This document shows positions 1 to 13,700 of a DNA stretch of 64,000 nt, in pieces. The first letter of the stretch is position 1, and each line of letters begins with the position of its first letter. The notes under the pieces are model-generated. The model was given only the letters and a program-made list of their open reading frames with translations, was not told the origin of the DNA and searched no databases. The stretch is from Aptenodytes patagonicus. Taxonomy: Eukaryota; Chordata; Aves; Sphenisciformes; Spheniscidae. A program made the position numbers and the translations under genes. The DNA lies in the NCBI RefSeq assembly GCF_965638725.1, contig NC_134951.1, forward strand, positions 31,379,746-31,443,745, in the 5' to 3' direction.

Positions 1-1932
1 GTACTTAGTAATTTTCAGCACATCTGAAACATTTTTTTCAGTGCAAAGTTTGAATTATTGTTATTACTCATTATAGTATTGCTTTCAACTTGTTTAACTT
101 TGCCATTGTGTTCCCATATTGCTGTCAGATGTTTTCTCATCAGCTAATAACATAAATCATACACATAAATTTGTGTATGGTGCATGTCACATAGAAAAAT
201 GTTACAGACTGAAGTTACTACCTCAACTTCTTAATGAGTCCAAGTGATGTTGAAAATACTAAGCTTTGACATAAACAATAGTTATTTTTCCTGAAGACAG
301 ATTGAAGATCTTTAAAGATAGTTGAAGAAAAAAATAATATTTCTTGGCATAGAGCTAGATGAAGGTGGTAGCTCTGCAGACATTGAGAGATCTGCTAATG
401 TAAGATTTCTTCTTCTATGCATCATGCATCCTTCTGATGTAAGGGCTCATATTCTAAATTTCTCCAGTTTTCACTATAGATGTTCAAGTTCTCTGCAGGC
501 TGGAGGGCTGAACTCATTCTTTTCTTGTACAGATAGACAAAACCTAACTGATGTTTTGCAGATTGTCTCCCTTGTCTTCACTCTGTCTTCTTTAATGGAA
601 GAAGTTCCACCAATTTCTGATTAATAATTCATAGTACATAACTTGAGATACTCTATTTCTAAGCAAATTTTCTAGAAAGCGTTATATCACGAGGAAAGTT
701 TGTAGCTTTAATTTGTTGCTGGTGACTTCCTCTTTTGATTTCTGCAGTTCTAGTAAGGTTTTTTTAATAGGCTGTGGGAGTTTGGGCATTCTCTTTTGTT
801 GTTGTTTTGTGGGGTTTTTCTGGTTTTTTTTGTTTTGTTGTTGCTTGGGATTTGATCATGCAGTTTGTGTGGTCAGACACAAACCGGCCGCCTCAGAGCT
901 CACAGAAAAATTAAGAGATGCAGGACCAGAGTTTTACTTAAGGTCGTCTTTTTCCCCGCATTTCAACTCTGTTTAATATAGAGGAAAAGTTAGTAATATT
1001 GTAAAAGGCAATTAATTGGAAAGTGCAGGAGTTGATTTAGCAAAGATAGAATATTCTCGATCTCTTGCATACACATAGTCACTAAAAAGATTCTGCACAA
1101 CTGTAATACAGAAAATTACTTTGGCTGATGAAGTTTAAAAAAAAAAATCTGAAAACTGTTTTTTCCTGTAGCAAAGATTATGAGGACATTTGTTTTTTGA
1201 AAATAGTGCTGATACTTCAGTAAACTACTTTGGAACCAGGCGATCATATAATTTGTACAGCCAATACAAAAGAGCGTGGCTGAGGAAGGAGATTAAGGCT
1301 CCGAACTTATAACTACCCTTAAGTTACATGTGCATATTTTTTTAAGGGTGGATGCATATATAGCAAGTGAATCATTATTGTAACAACATTCTTCACAAGA
1401 AACGGTAATTAGAATAATTATGATGCCTTAGTTCTAGTACATGTTCATTGAATAGTATGAGTATGTTAAAGTGCAGATTATGCAAGATGTCATCAGTTTA
1501 CAGTCGTGGATGATGCTTTTAAGTTTTCTGCCTCTGTTACTGCTTTCTTCCGCTGTGAAAAGCCTTGCAACATTAAAAGCTATCATCCATGTCCAGCCAC
1601 AGCTGTAGAAGAACTGAATGACAGTATAAACAAAACAGCACTGTAATGTATAATTAAAGAATGGAAAGACTCCAGTGTATTTTATATTTACAGCTGTACC
1701 ATTTTATTAGTAGTTTTTTATATGGATTATATTACTCTGCTGCGGTATTGGTAGGATTATTATTAATACTAGTACCATTAGTGAATCAAGAAAATGGATA
1801 GCATGAGTTGCCTAAAATACATAGTTTTATCAAATGTGTGTATATATACAGTTTATAGAACGTATGATCCTGATGCTGCAAGATGCAACATGTGGGTAGA
1901 ATCCACTGGCAATGGAGCTTCCCTTAATGAGA

Positions 1933-1953
1933 TTTTTTTTTTTTTTTTTTTTT
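1933..1953. repeat. Poly-T run, 21 nt
   Basis: Uninterrupted T homopolymer in the PHF3 intron. Its length is likely to vary between individuals and assemblies. Confidence 0.95.
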
Positions 1954-3295
1954 ACAGATTTGTGATTAATGTTGAGATGTATTTTACCCATTTTTTTCAG
2001 GGTTTTGGGAAGTTCAGTGATTTTGATTTTCCTGGTTTGTTGGGCATGTTTCATGCATTCACCTTTAGTTCAGAGAGCATAGGGTTGCTTGTGTCCCTGC
2101 TTGCTTCCTTTTTGGAGAGGTTCATGTAACATTAAAAACAAAGGAAAATACGCCTTTAGGGAAAAAAAGACTTCTGTATTACGTAAAAGATGGCTTATTG
2201 ATATTTAATACTTAGGAAATAAGTTTGCAGTGTCTCTTTCCTATGCTGCAAATTCTGTGTGAAGAGACCTGCTTATAGTGTTTCTTTGCAGACAGGTTGT
2301 TCTTGTTTCTAGAAAATCAAAACCTGAAAAATTATCAGCCACCTGTGTTAGACTTGCATGAAAAGCAAACAAGAGAAACTGCTCATGTATATATGCTCTG
2401 ATAACAAGGTAGTGTGAATTTTTTTTGACAACCACTCGTTTGATTGAGGTTTGAATCGAGGCCCATACTACTTCACTGATGTGGAACACGGGCTTCTGCT
2501 AAAGCTGCTGTGAATATCTTCCTCAGTTTCCGTGGGAATGGAGCGGGTTGGTTAAGTTTAAGCCTGTCAGTCATTATTCCTTCTTCTGCTAGTAACACCT
2601 TTATTAGCTGAAAGAAAAACAGTTGCCTCCATGCAGTGTCTCTGCTTTAAGGTTGACTGGACTGTAGCGTCAATGCAGCTCAGACACGGTTGTAATGTTA
2701 ATACAAATTTAGAACAAATTTTATAGAAGATTGGTGAACAGTGCAGATGTGGGACATGCTTTTAAGTCCATCAACTTTTAAAAAGTGCGTGAACATTCAT
2801 TGTATTCCTCTTAGGTGAGTTCAGGGTTAGAGTGTCCTTTTGAATAGTGTAAGTATTGCAGTTTTTTTGTTAAGATTTGAGTCCTGTTGCAGTGTTTTCC
2901 CTATGCTATGTACCACAAATGCAAAGGACTAAAGAGAGTCAGTTATTTCTGAAGTAAATAATTTTCTCTGGCAATGCACCTTACATTATTAATTAATCTT
3001 AAAATGCTGATTACTGGTCCACACTGAACTATTCTGACAGCTCCCAGGTTTTTTTGTCTTTTATTTTACTCATAAGTATAGCTTTACAACAAACAACTGT
3101 TTTATGAATAAGATGGTTTCTGCCCATTTTACTTGTAAAATCTTATTTCACAGTAATGGATTTCTCTGGAAACTTGCTTTTGTTACATAAATTGAATGTA
3201 TGTAAATTAATTTTAAAACATGGCCTGTATATTTTGAAAATAAATCGTCCAAGCCTGAGTTTTTCATCTAACAGATGAATTTAATTCCAATGAAC

Positions 3296-3453
3296 AGGCT
3301 ACCCAGGGCAGTGTTTGAGTCACCGTCCCTGGAAGTATTTAAAAGACGTGTAGATGCGGCACTTAGGGACATGGTTTAGTGGGCATGGTGGTGTTGGGTC
3401 GACGGTTGGACTCGATGATCTTAGAGGTCTTTTCCAACCTTAATGATTCTATG
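3296..3453 (+). mobile_element. CR1 LINE, 3'-terminal fragment
   Basis: Sense-strand CR1 end: the ORF2 terminal codons and 3' tail (CCTGGAAGTATTTAAAAGAC..., GACATGGTTTAGTGG, GATCTTAGAGGTCTTTTCCA) finishing with one ATTCTATG octamer at 3446-3453. It is heavily 5' truncated, as is usual for CR1. Confidence 0.93.
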
Positions 3454-6400
3454 AATTTACTACAAATTACACACCAAAGAAAATCTCCCAATCCTAAGAG
3501 AGATTGTGGAAGGTTTGCATTAATTATTGTCTCTCTCTTTTTTTGTATCATCTATTACTTTCTGATTTTAAGGTGCATCTTTTCATGCCGGTGTGTGGAC
3601 TACCAAGAGGATTCTTTAAAAGGAATGAAACAATAACATACTCTATGCAAAGGTCCCAGTGAACTGTAGTACTGTCTGCTGTCACCTGTCAGCTCTTTTT
3701 AGATTTTTTCTTGTTATATTAAAGTCCAGTGAAAGCAATTCTGTTATTGAATGAGGCATGATTTAATATTTTAAAACACGTTTTTCTTTCTCTTTCAGCT
3801 TTACATCTTCCAATCCAGCCTTACAACATGGGTAAAACTTCTGCACTTCAAACTTGAAGCAATCTACAGTCAGAAACTTTGGTGTTTTAATAGTCCAAGA
3901 TATCAGAACCTCTTCGGTCACAACTCTGACAGCTGTGCAAGAGGACATCCTTGATCCTTCAAGCCAGGCTTCAGTTTCCCTTGACTCCCCTTTTTAGTCT
4001 TTGAGCATTGCCCGTGACCCAATTGTAATTGCTGTTACAAATCATAATTGTGTTTTGTGTGCAGATGAGTGCAACAGATAAAGATGTAAAAGTAGCCTTA
4101 TGGTAAAAAGGATTATTTACATTACTGGTATCAAAATCAGTATGTTCTCTCCCAGCCTCAGAAGTCGCAGTCTTGCAGTTGACTAGTGTGAAAATGCTAG
4201 TAGAAATAGTGGATTTTTTAGGCAGGCAGCACCAATATTTTTATTACCATTTTGTATAACTAGGTTTAAGCAAGACAATTGTAAACACTACATTCTGTTT
4301 TATAGTACAGGCTTCATGGACATTTCCAGGTTGTCTTTGTAATCTTAGTTTCTGAATCCTGAATTCTGACATTTTATTGTGTGTGTTTAAATATAGTGTA
4401 ATTGAAACCTTACTGTGAAGACTGGAATGAAGCCAAATGGATTTTCCATCTTCAGTAGTTTGCTTAAGATGGCTTGAATGACATCTGTCTGTCTTCGTGT
4501 ATATTCTTAGTGAAGAATGATCTGTTTCTGAGCTGAATTCATTATAGGTTTTTTACCTTTTCTTTTCTTTTTTTTTTGATAGGCCTGAGAATAAAGATTT
4601 AAGACTGGATGCCTATCTGGTGCGTTACTCATCATACACTATCCTATTGCCCACTTACTATGTGTGAGCTAAGCTGAAAAATTCCGTGTGCTGTCAATTT
4701 AAAGTTGAAGATGTGCAGCATCTTGTGTATTTTAGTCTCCGGAGTTCATCTCTGCTTTTTTGCAAATTTAGTCTCTTTTCTAAATAATCAAAATTTTGTT
4801 TTGGTTGCTAAAGGTTGCAATCTGCCGTGCTCATTTAACAAATTAGTCTCCAATACCTGAATTTCCAAACAGGGAAAAAAAACACATATATTTTTAATAA
4901 AAAAATCAAGTAGTAGTTGTGGCTTCAAGATGGTGTATTCTTGGTTTCCTTCTATTTTTAACTGAAAGGCATTCATTCAGTAGTACACTAAAATATCCTT
5001 TAAGCAAGAAGCACTTGACTGTATGCTTTGATCTTATTTCAGCTCTGTAGAAAATCTTATGTTTGGAATTTTTGTAACCAGTTTTGGTATTCCCAAAGCT
5101 TTACTAATATTTTCTTGCAGTGGTGTGAGATGTAACCTATGTAAAGCATCCTCTTGTGCATCCTTGCAGTTGTGAAATAGACACTTGCGCTGTATTTCCT
5201 GCCATCATGTGTTTGGCTCTAGGCTCTCAGAAAGGAGCAGTCATCTTTGCGTTAAAGCCCCATCGCTTCTCTCTTGTTTTCCTGTTGTGTTTATGAATGT
5301 TACGGATTACGCTGGTAAGACCGTCAGAAGCAGTTGTCCCCTAATGTTACCTTTCTTGTATCTTCACTTTGCTGGAACGTGGATCTGAAAAGATTGAGGT
5401 ACTGACAGAACATGAAGGAACCTCTGCCTTCCTAAATGAAACTACTAGATAGATGGGCAGATAACTGTTTGCTAGTCATGACTAATACCAAAAATGTACT
5501 TGCAGCTCAGAAAAAAGAAAATTAAAAAAAAGAAGATAGTTTTCTTCACAAACCAGATTAAAAACTGGTTTATTTAAATCTAGCAAACAGCATTGTAGGC
5601 TAGTGAAGCTGGAAATGACGTTTTTCTCAGACTGCCGGAGCTTTAAAGCTTCTCACGCTCATTTTGCATCAAAGTGCTATTTACTTCAGCAGAATTTAAT
5701 CCTGATTTATTTCGGGTAAGCAAGGACAGAACATAAAGCCACAACGTTTTCTTCTTTCCTCCTCTTGTGTTTCAAACATCTGGTGTTAAAGAGATATTTC
5801 ATCTCTTGAGATACCTGTAGTTTCTTGAATATAGTACCTGCATCAAACCATCTGGAGCGTTCATCTTCAGCTCTGGTGAATGAGAGTCCCCCTAAGCATG
5901 TTCTGTAATACATGGTTTTGCAAAGTAGGTAAGTCAGCAGATAGCAGATCCTAGCCTTAATAGGAACATACATACATTAGGAATCATTTTCCTTAAAATC
6001 ATCTTACAAAGGAGATTTATAGGATATTAGATTAAAGAAACGGGGTTTACAGGTGTATTTAGCTTGTTGAATATTGCTGAAACAACCAGCTTTTCATTGA
6101 ATTACTTTTTAAATCAGGTCTGTCTTCTATGGAATTCAAAAACTAATAATTCAGTAAATTTTTCAGTATTGACAAAGCACTCATACTTTTCATAATACAC
6201 TTGCAGTCTTTCTGGATTTTCTTCATCCAGACAATATATACCATAGTACATGTATTTAATATATTTTATGTAAGTATAAAGCAAAAAAAGATATAAAAGG
6301 GGAAAGAGAACATAAGTGGATAATGTGAGAGATCTTCCTACATAATTTGAAAGCAGATCTTTAGTAATGATGCTAGATTCATTATTATAAGAAAGGATTG

Positions 6401-7457
6401 TAAAAAATAATCACTACCAATTAAGTCTCCTGAAATAGATTTATTGAGGTGTTTAACCTGTCTAACATTGAAATTCCACATCCTTCCAAAATAGTTCCAC
6501 TGGAAGTTGTACCTTTCAGTGCATTTAGGTACTAGTGATACCTAACGAAGTTTTCAAAATGCTTCTGCAAAATAGTCAAATTATGGTTTTATTTTAGACC
6601 AAGTAATCTTTACAACACTTTGAAAATATTATCCGTACCTAAAGTTACTTTTACTTTCAAAATAATGAAACAGTTTAAGTGACTGTGAGATGAAAAGTGT
6701 CCTTTAAATGATACTCATTTTAGTGTTTGAAACATTCTTTAAATAACTATTAGTTCTGAATAAAATAGCTGAGCAACACAAAAGTGGCATGTGCCTTATT
6801 TAAAACTAGCCAATCAGTCACTGCGAGCTAGCCAGATATAGTTGGGAGCCAAATTCCTGGCCCCATATTCACTAGTAATTCAGTAATAATGGTCTAAGGA
6901 ATGTGATGTAAAATACCAACTCATTTAGAGTATCTTAATATTTCTGTACTGATCATATTTGTCAAAAATGCTCAAACATCTCTTACTGCTGTGGACGATT
7001 GCAGTCGATATATTTCTGCTGTAAGGATGATGATATTTGAAGGAAAGCAAGGATAATACGCTCTTGCCAGAAGACTTTATTTTCAAGTCTTTTCAAACAA
7101 AAGTTGACTGGTTTTGAGAGTTGTGGGGGTTTATTTTTTTTTACTATTCCTATCAATTTTTTTTTAATAGTTGGAAAAAATCCTATTGGTAGGATTTGGG
7201 GGCAGGTTACAAAAAGCATAATGAGGTTATGATATTCTCTTGGACTATTGCAAAAGGCAAAAACCCCCCTGTTTCTCAGGAGGATCATACCATGTCGTAA
7301 GGCTGGAGATGGATGTAAAGCTACAAAGAAAGTTGCTCACCAGGTAAGAAGGAATTGTTGAGAAGCACAAATCAAAACAAGTATAGAACATTCTGCTTAA
7401 ATTGCTGTATCTTCTTTTGTAGTCTGTACACTGACTTCTGTCTTATTTTGTTTTCAG

Positions 7458-7785
7458 ATTTATGGTAGGCTGTGGTAGATGTGATGATTGGTTTCATGGT
7501 GATTGTGTTGGACTGAGTCTTTCTCAAGCGCAGCAGATGGGTGAAGAAGATAAAGAGTATGTGTGTGTGAAATGCTGTGCTGAAGAAGACAAAAAAATGG
7601 AGTGTTTTGATCAAAGTGTACCAGATACTCAAGTGAAACTTGAAATCCATAGAGAAGAAAAAGCAATTGAGTGTGAAAAACCAGGGATGTCGAAGCAAAC
7701 ACCTACTTGTAATCTAAACGTAACAACTGAAAAAACAAAGCAAACAGAGGACACTGGGAAGCACAAAGTCAAAATATTCAGACGG
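7458..7785 (+). CDS. PHF3: PHF3 exon: C-terminal half of the PHD zinc finger
   Basis: Acceptor AG is at 7456-7457 and donor GTGAG at 7786. The first base completes a codon split with the preceding exon, which is outside the window. The peptide begins FMVGCGRCDDWFHGDC and continues to KEYVCVKCC, so it carries the second Cys pair, the His-x2-Cys pair and the last Cys pair of a C4HC3 PHD finger. The first Cys pair must be in the upstream exon. After the finger comes an acidic/lysine-rich linker. The exon ends in phase 0. The Met at 7462 is internal and is not a start. Confidence 0.93.
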
Positions 7786-10700
7786 GTGAGTCTTACTTAA
7801 TGCTTAAAGTTCTGTTAATTATTGGGGGTAGAAGGAGTTTCCTCCAAACCCCCTGCCATTTAAAATACCGTATGTCAAACTTTTTTGTGAATCTAATATA
7901 AAACTTCTCCATTATTATTTTCAGAGTTACTTCATTTTCTAACTGGCTTGACTCTTTCGAGATGATATTGCTAAACTCCTCCTATATTGAGCAGGGTTAT
8001 GTACACATCATATGCATGTGTGTATATACATCTATATATATAGGTGTATATAGAAATGGTGAAGAACTTAGTGCATTTTTCTTTCAGATTTCTAAACTTT
8101 TACAGGACATCTGTCAATTCGCTGTCTGATAGAAACCACAGATCTTTTAAATATCTATAAAACAATATGAAAACAGTATTTTAGTTTTCATTGTTTTAAC
8201 TTCAGATTGTATGTAGAAGAAAATGCCTAAAATTTTAATTAGGGCCTTTCTACTTTCTTTGTGTCTCATTTTACTAATCAAAGGATAATTTGCAAGAGCA
8301 GTGAGATGTTTTTATTACAGTTCTTTAGAGTCTTTTAGTATATAGTGTCCTATTCATCATAACTTAATCGTCAGTAATCCTTTTTGTCATTTCTGAATAG
8401 TAGTATTGTAATTCTGACATGTAAGCTATTCTGTTTAATTTAGGTTTACATGTGCTTTCTAAACATAAGTGACTTCCTGTGGATACTGGCTAAAACTGGT
8501 TAGGGGGTGTTCATTGGTATCCCTGGCTTTTTAAAATAGCTAAAAACAGTAGTTTTCAACATAGGCTTAACCGCAAACTGCCTGTGATGTGTCTTCGGCC
8601 GATATTTCAAAGAGATTGTTAAGCAATACTTGGCAGTAATTTGGGATATTGTTCAGTAACTTTTCAGAAAATATTATACGGTAGTGCATACATCCAGGGA
8701 ATTCATTATGCAGTATACTTAAAAAAATGGGAAAAATGAGTGATAATTACATAGTGGTTCATTGTAGCATTCAGTAGCGTGCTAACGTGTAAATGTTTAT
8801 TTCAGGAATCTGGTGATGGGAAGAACTTGTCAGAGTCCAGAGACTTGGATACTAAAAAAGGGCAACATGTTCCTGCTCGAAAAGGATCACAAACTGCTGT
8901 AATTCCTCGGCGGTCCCCTGAAGATAAAAACGAAAAAATAAGTAAAGAGTCCCTTAGTGTGGTTGAAAGATCCACGAAATCAGGTAGTGAGGTTTGGTGA
9001 AGTACTCCACGCTGTAATTCAGATATGTTCAGTGAAGAATGATGACTTCCGTTATAGTATCAGTTTTTCAAACCACATGTGATGGTGATCTGAAGAGCTG
9101 TTTGTTCTCACGATGTTTATGATCTTTATTTCTCATTTCTTTTTAAATTTTACTTAGCAGGTAAATGTTTCCTGTGTAGGTGTGTGAGTGTTTCCTATTT
9201 GAATAGTAGAGGATGCTCACATAATCAAGAGTGGGAGAAAAAGGACACAAAGATGTCTCTGTATTAAACTTTATTTCACATTGCAGAAAACTTTGAAATA
9301 CTCTTAAAATACTATCAAATACGTAATGTACATCAAAGTGATTTAATTGCTATATAAATTATACTTTGACTTACTGATGTCTTTTGCACAAATTGACAAA
9401 TAATTGTATCGACTCATTTCAAAGGGGAACATTGTATTGCACACTGAGCCATCAGATTTTCATCTAGATTTTATTTGAAAGGTTGAAGTATTTCCCCTCC
9501 CAGCAACCACTGTCCCCTCCCCAGCTCCCTTCCAGGAAGCATTATTCTTCTAAAATCATGGTAATATGAAATTGTCATTTGGGACTGAAATCTCAGCAGA
9601 AAGGTAGTGAGATTTTGTGTGAGAACTGTCTTTAACTCCTAAACTCAAGCTTTGAATTCATGTCGAAGAAAAAATAAATCTGCTCTTTTGGTCTTTTGCC
9701 AATGCTGATGCATTTTAGAAACTCTTTTTGATGGAAGAAAACAATTGAAAATGTCAGGGTTAAATGTAAATCTAAATGTAAGTATTTTATACTGAATGGT
9801 ATCTTTTAGACTTCAAATACCTTGTTGTTCAACTTTGAAATTCTGAGTCACAAAAATTGACATCCTTTTTAACTGCAAATTACATGGAGTGAAATGAGTC
9901 TTTGGCATCCATGAAATAATTGAATTGTTCTAAAATATATTAATTGAACTAGGAGATGACAAAAAGATTTTTAAAATGACGATTTCAGAATAGAAGCTAA
10001 TCTTAAAAATGATTTTTAACAGAGGGGAGGCTTGGCAGTCTCATTTAGGACAATTAGCATAAAATTATTAAGCAGCACATTTGTCTTAATCTCTTAACTG
10101 CTTTGAATTATGCTTACAGTGGCATATAGTGGCATCACTTCACTGTTACGGGACTGTGTTTTCAGATGGTTGAAACTGCCAAAGTGTTGCTGGCATGTGG
10201 AGGTTTTCCATTTTCCCTGACTCCCTCAGGCTACGACTTTGAAAAGGTTTTAGTCCAGTTCTTCATCCTCCTTCTGAGGAGGAGATGAGCAAAAAAGTAT
10301 ACTGAGCAAATAAAAGCATTATTAGAGCTGCTTTACTTAACAAGCCTAGTATATTCATACTTGAGATCACAGCATGGAGTGGCAAACAGCTGTCTCAGGT
10401 CTGTACCACCTTGCTGGTGGCGAAGGGGAAATCAGTAATTTTGATGGGGATCATAGTCGCATTAATGAGAGAGTTGACGATCCAACCACGCAGTCTGCCC
10501 AGCGGAAAAGAAAATCTGTCTTCTTATAGCTACTTGAAAATGTAGTTAGTTTGCTTCTGGTATTAATGCATTTTAAGTTGCACTTAGTAGGTGAAAGTAA
10601 TAATAAAGAAATCAAACGCTCAAATTGGATCTTTATCAGTCTTAAATTTGTTTCTTTTTTCAATGTAGGAAGTGAATAAATTAATACCGTTTATTTCCCA

Positions 10701-13700
10701 TTGTTTCATAAATAGAAGGCTACTGCTCTCAATTAGTGACATATTCACGTGCTGAGACAAATGAGTTTTCAGTTGACACACTGAAAATTAACGTTTGAAG
10801 GAATTTGGTTTTTGCTTTAATGATTTTAATTTGATCAGAATTTTCCATTTTTTGTATTATTTATGACACAAACCTTATAATGGCCTTGTTTAAGAGTATC
10901 TGTTAGCTGAATCAGAAGCTGAGATTACTATAATTGAAATAATTTTGATGGCTAACAGATACGGAAATGCTAAGTTTAATGAAAAACGCTATTTTAAAGT
11001 GAAGTTTAATATACTTACAAGTGCTTCCCAGTATATTATTTCTCAGTTTAGTCATTGAAAAATTAATCTATGCTTTTGCAAAAATTCAGAGTCAAAAATC
11101 CTACTTAAGATCAAGCTAATAAGCACTGGTCATCTTGGTTCAGTGTAGAAGAAAATACCTTAAGTCAAAGAGCAAAAGTCCTGTTTGTTTCTGCTAAGGA
11201 AGTTTTTTCTGGATTAATTTATGTAAGGCAAAATCCAAACCAAATTAGAAAAAAAACCCAAAACAACCACCCTGTGAGTCCATTCCTTCTCCTTGAAGGT
11301 CAACTCTTAGCAGTTTAAAAATAAAACTTCTTGGCATCTAGCAACAGTAAAAGTTTATAGCAGTGGCTTGAGTAGCTTACAATTTTTAACTCTGTGTCTT
11401 TTGGTAGGTGTTCACGAGAAACAAGAAATTAAGAAAAAGAAAAATGAGAAAGGATCCATTAGTGCAACACACCTGCCAGCCGTGCCAGCTTCCAAACCTT
11501 CTGCTGATCAGATAAGACAAAGTGTCAAGCAGTCTCTTAAGGAAATTCTGATGAAAAGGTAAAGATATATTATTAAATGAAATTATTAATTTGTGTTTGT
11601 AATTATTTTCTTTCAGAAGGCAGAGAAAAAAATATTTACTATTTGGAAACATTTGGTAATTTCCGTTGTGTTCTCTCACAGACTGACAGACTCCAGTTTA
11701 AAGATTCCTGAGGAGAGAGCGGCAAAAGTTGCCACAAGGATTGAAAGAGAGCTGTTTTCTTTTTTTCGGGACACTGACTCGAAGTATAAGAACAAATACA
11801 GAAGTTTAATGTTCAATCTAAAAGATCCTAAAAATAATGTATGTATTACTTGTCTGTTATGCTTTACAGAAATCCTTTATTTGCTGTAGGTTAAAGGAGC
11901 AGTATCCTATGTAGATACATTATGAATCCTTTCACAATTTATCCTGTTTGTTATTTTTTTCTGTAGGTTTCCTCATCTCTGATGTTGTTTGTCCTCTTGC
12001 ACACTCGGTGTTCTTTTTCGCTTGTTCCCCATCATTAATTCTTCAACTCCTTGCTCCCAGTGTACTTTTTATAGTGGGGTTTCAAAGTGTAGTGGGTATA
12101 GCTTGCTTAGTTTAAGTGTTTGTCTTCACCACTGATCTGCTGTTTGGGTGTCCCTGCCCACCCCATAACTCTTTCCTGCTTACTGCGCTTATTTTTGTTT
12201 CTGTCCACTAGCTTGTCTCACTGTGCTTTTTCATACCCAGATTTCTCAAGCCTGGTCTTCACTCTCTTTTCTGCTATGAGCCCATTATTCAACGTCATAC
12301 TCACCTCCTTAACTTCTATCTGTTGTCCTTTTATCAGTTATTCTGATCAAGCTGCTTTGTCTATAGTATTTTACTATTATAATTAGCCAACTGTAAATTA
12401 TATGAACTTTGCTCATACTGCTAAATTATGTGGGGGTTTTTTACCCTAGGAGTTCAGTTCAGTCAGTCAAGAAGCATAGACATCCTTTTTAATACTAGCT
12501 TCTTTCTGCTGTGTAATACAGGGGATTTGCACCTTTACCAAAAAAAAAGTCCGAGTTACTGCTGCAATGGGCATAAACTCACTTTCTCCTTTGGAACAAC
12601 AGTTAATTATACATCTGATTGTTAAGGGTATATGTAGATACATTCTGTTATGTAGAATAAACGGAACTCTGAAATTAAGCTTTTTATGTTATAAAATCTA
12701 GTACCGCTTCCTACAGTGGGAGATAATTACAAAACCACATGATCCATATGGCTGTACAGAATATGTTGTATGTTGCTTCTCTGCTTTATTTCCTGCTGTG
12801 AGCTACTTTTGTCTTGATAGTAATAGTTAACTTTTCTTCTTTCTTCTAGATACTATTTAAGAAAGTACTGAAAGGAGAGGTTACTCCAGACCATCTAATA
12901 AAAATGAGCCCGGAAGAACTGGCTTCCAAAGAACTGGCTGCTTGGAGACAGAGAGAAAACAGACACGTGAGATTTGTCAACTTATGTGGTTTAGTTGACT
13001 GCCTAAGCATATTTAACTTCTGATTTCAGGTTAAGTGTACGTAGAAAGAACAGAATGCATGTTGCACAAGCAACTCTGACTAATCAGGAGGATCTCTACA
13101 ATTTATTTAGTATTCAAAACCCAAAGGGTTTGTTAGGACAGAAGTGAAAGAAGTGTAGTAAATTCCTGAAGAGGGGAAACCGTGCATTTTCCTTTGCCGT
13201 GCAACTTTGTTGCTGCTTGCTCTTTCTTCTGTCTGAAGAGTGAAGGCTTCTTTGTCCTTATTTCCAACAAGATTCTAAAGCTCTAGCTAGAGCTTTATAG
13301 ACACCAGTTTCTAAGAAAGGGAGAGAGATCTCTTTGGACAAACCAAACTGAACTGGTGTTGTTTATAACTTACATACTGATGGAGCATGACAATTCACCC
13401 ACCAAGAAGTAAACCTGAAGCTGAAAACTTGATCTGCCAGTCTGAAGAGCGGTCTAAAGGAAAAAAAAAAAAAACCAAACCACAAAGTGTAGGAAGTTTA
13501 TTAGGTTAGTTAGAGCATTACTTTTCTTGAAACAGAAAGTCACACTATATAGCTGTGTTGACAGTTTAGAAAGAGAAGCAGGAATATAAGGAGCTGTATT
13601 ATTTTTATAAAAGATGCCTTTTTCTTAGATATTACCATGTTTATTGGGCAGTTAGTCCGACGGTAGTTAACTGCAGCTGCTTAGAAATGTCCAGTTTTAC

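Larger units (their letters stand above)
1..7457 (+). other. PHF3 intron sequence upstream of the PHD-finger exon
   Basis: No coding exon that I can tie to PHF3 is present here. The short open frames lack conserved content. It contains a CR1 3' fragment (3296-3453), a G/T-rich low-complexity tract (about 795-845) and a 21-T run (1933-1953). The next upstream coding exon must end in phase 2 and encode the first PHD cysteine pair; I did not find it in this stretch. Confidence 0.7.

Noticed and set aside
3799..3831. Short segment between CTCTTTCAG and GTAAAAC looking like a mini-exon
   Set aside because: 33 nt without a PHF3-like peptide, and its exit phase does not match the exon at 7458.
5119..5172. 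Peptide RCNLCKASSC after a TTCTTGCAG acceptor, resembling the missing first PHD cysteine pair
   Set aside because: Only a CNxCK coincidence. The residues that follow do not fit the PHD loop, and no donor in the needed phase is present.
7280..7343. Exon-like 64-nt segment (TTTCTCAG acceptor, GTAAGA donor) just before the PHD exon
   Set aside because: The only frame that joins the PHD exon in phase gives a peptide with no cysteines and no resemblance to the first half of a PHD finger. The other open frame ends in the wrong phase and has wrongly spaced cysteines.
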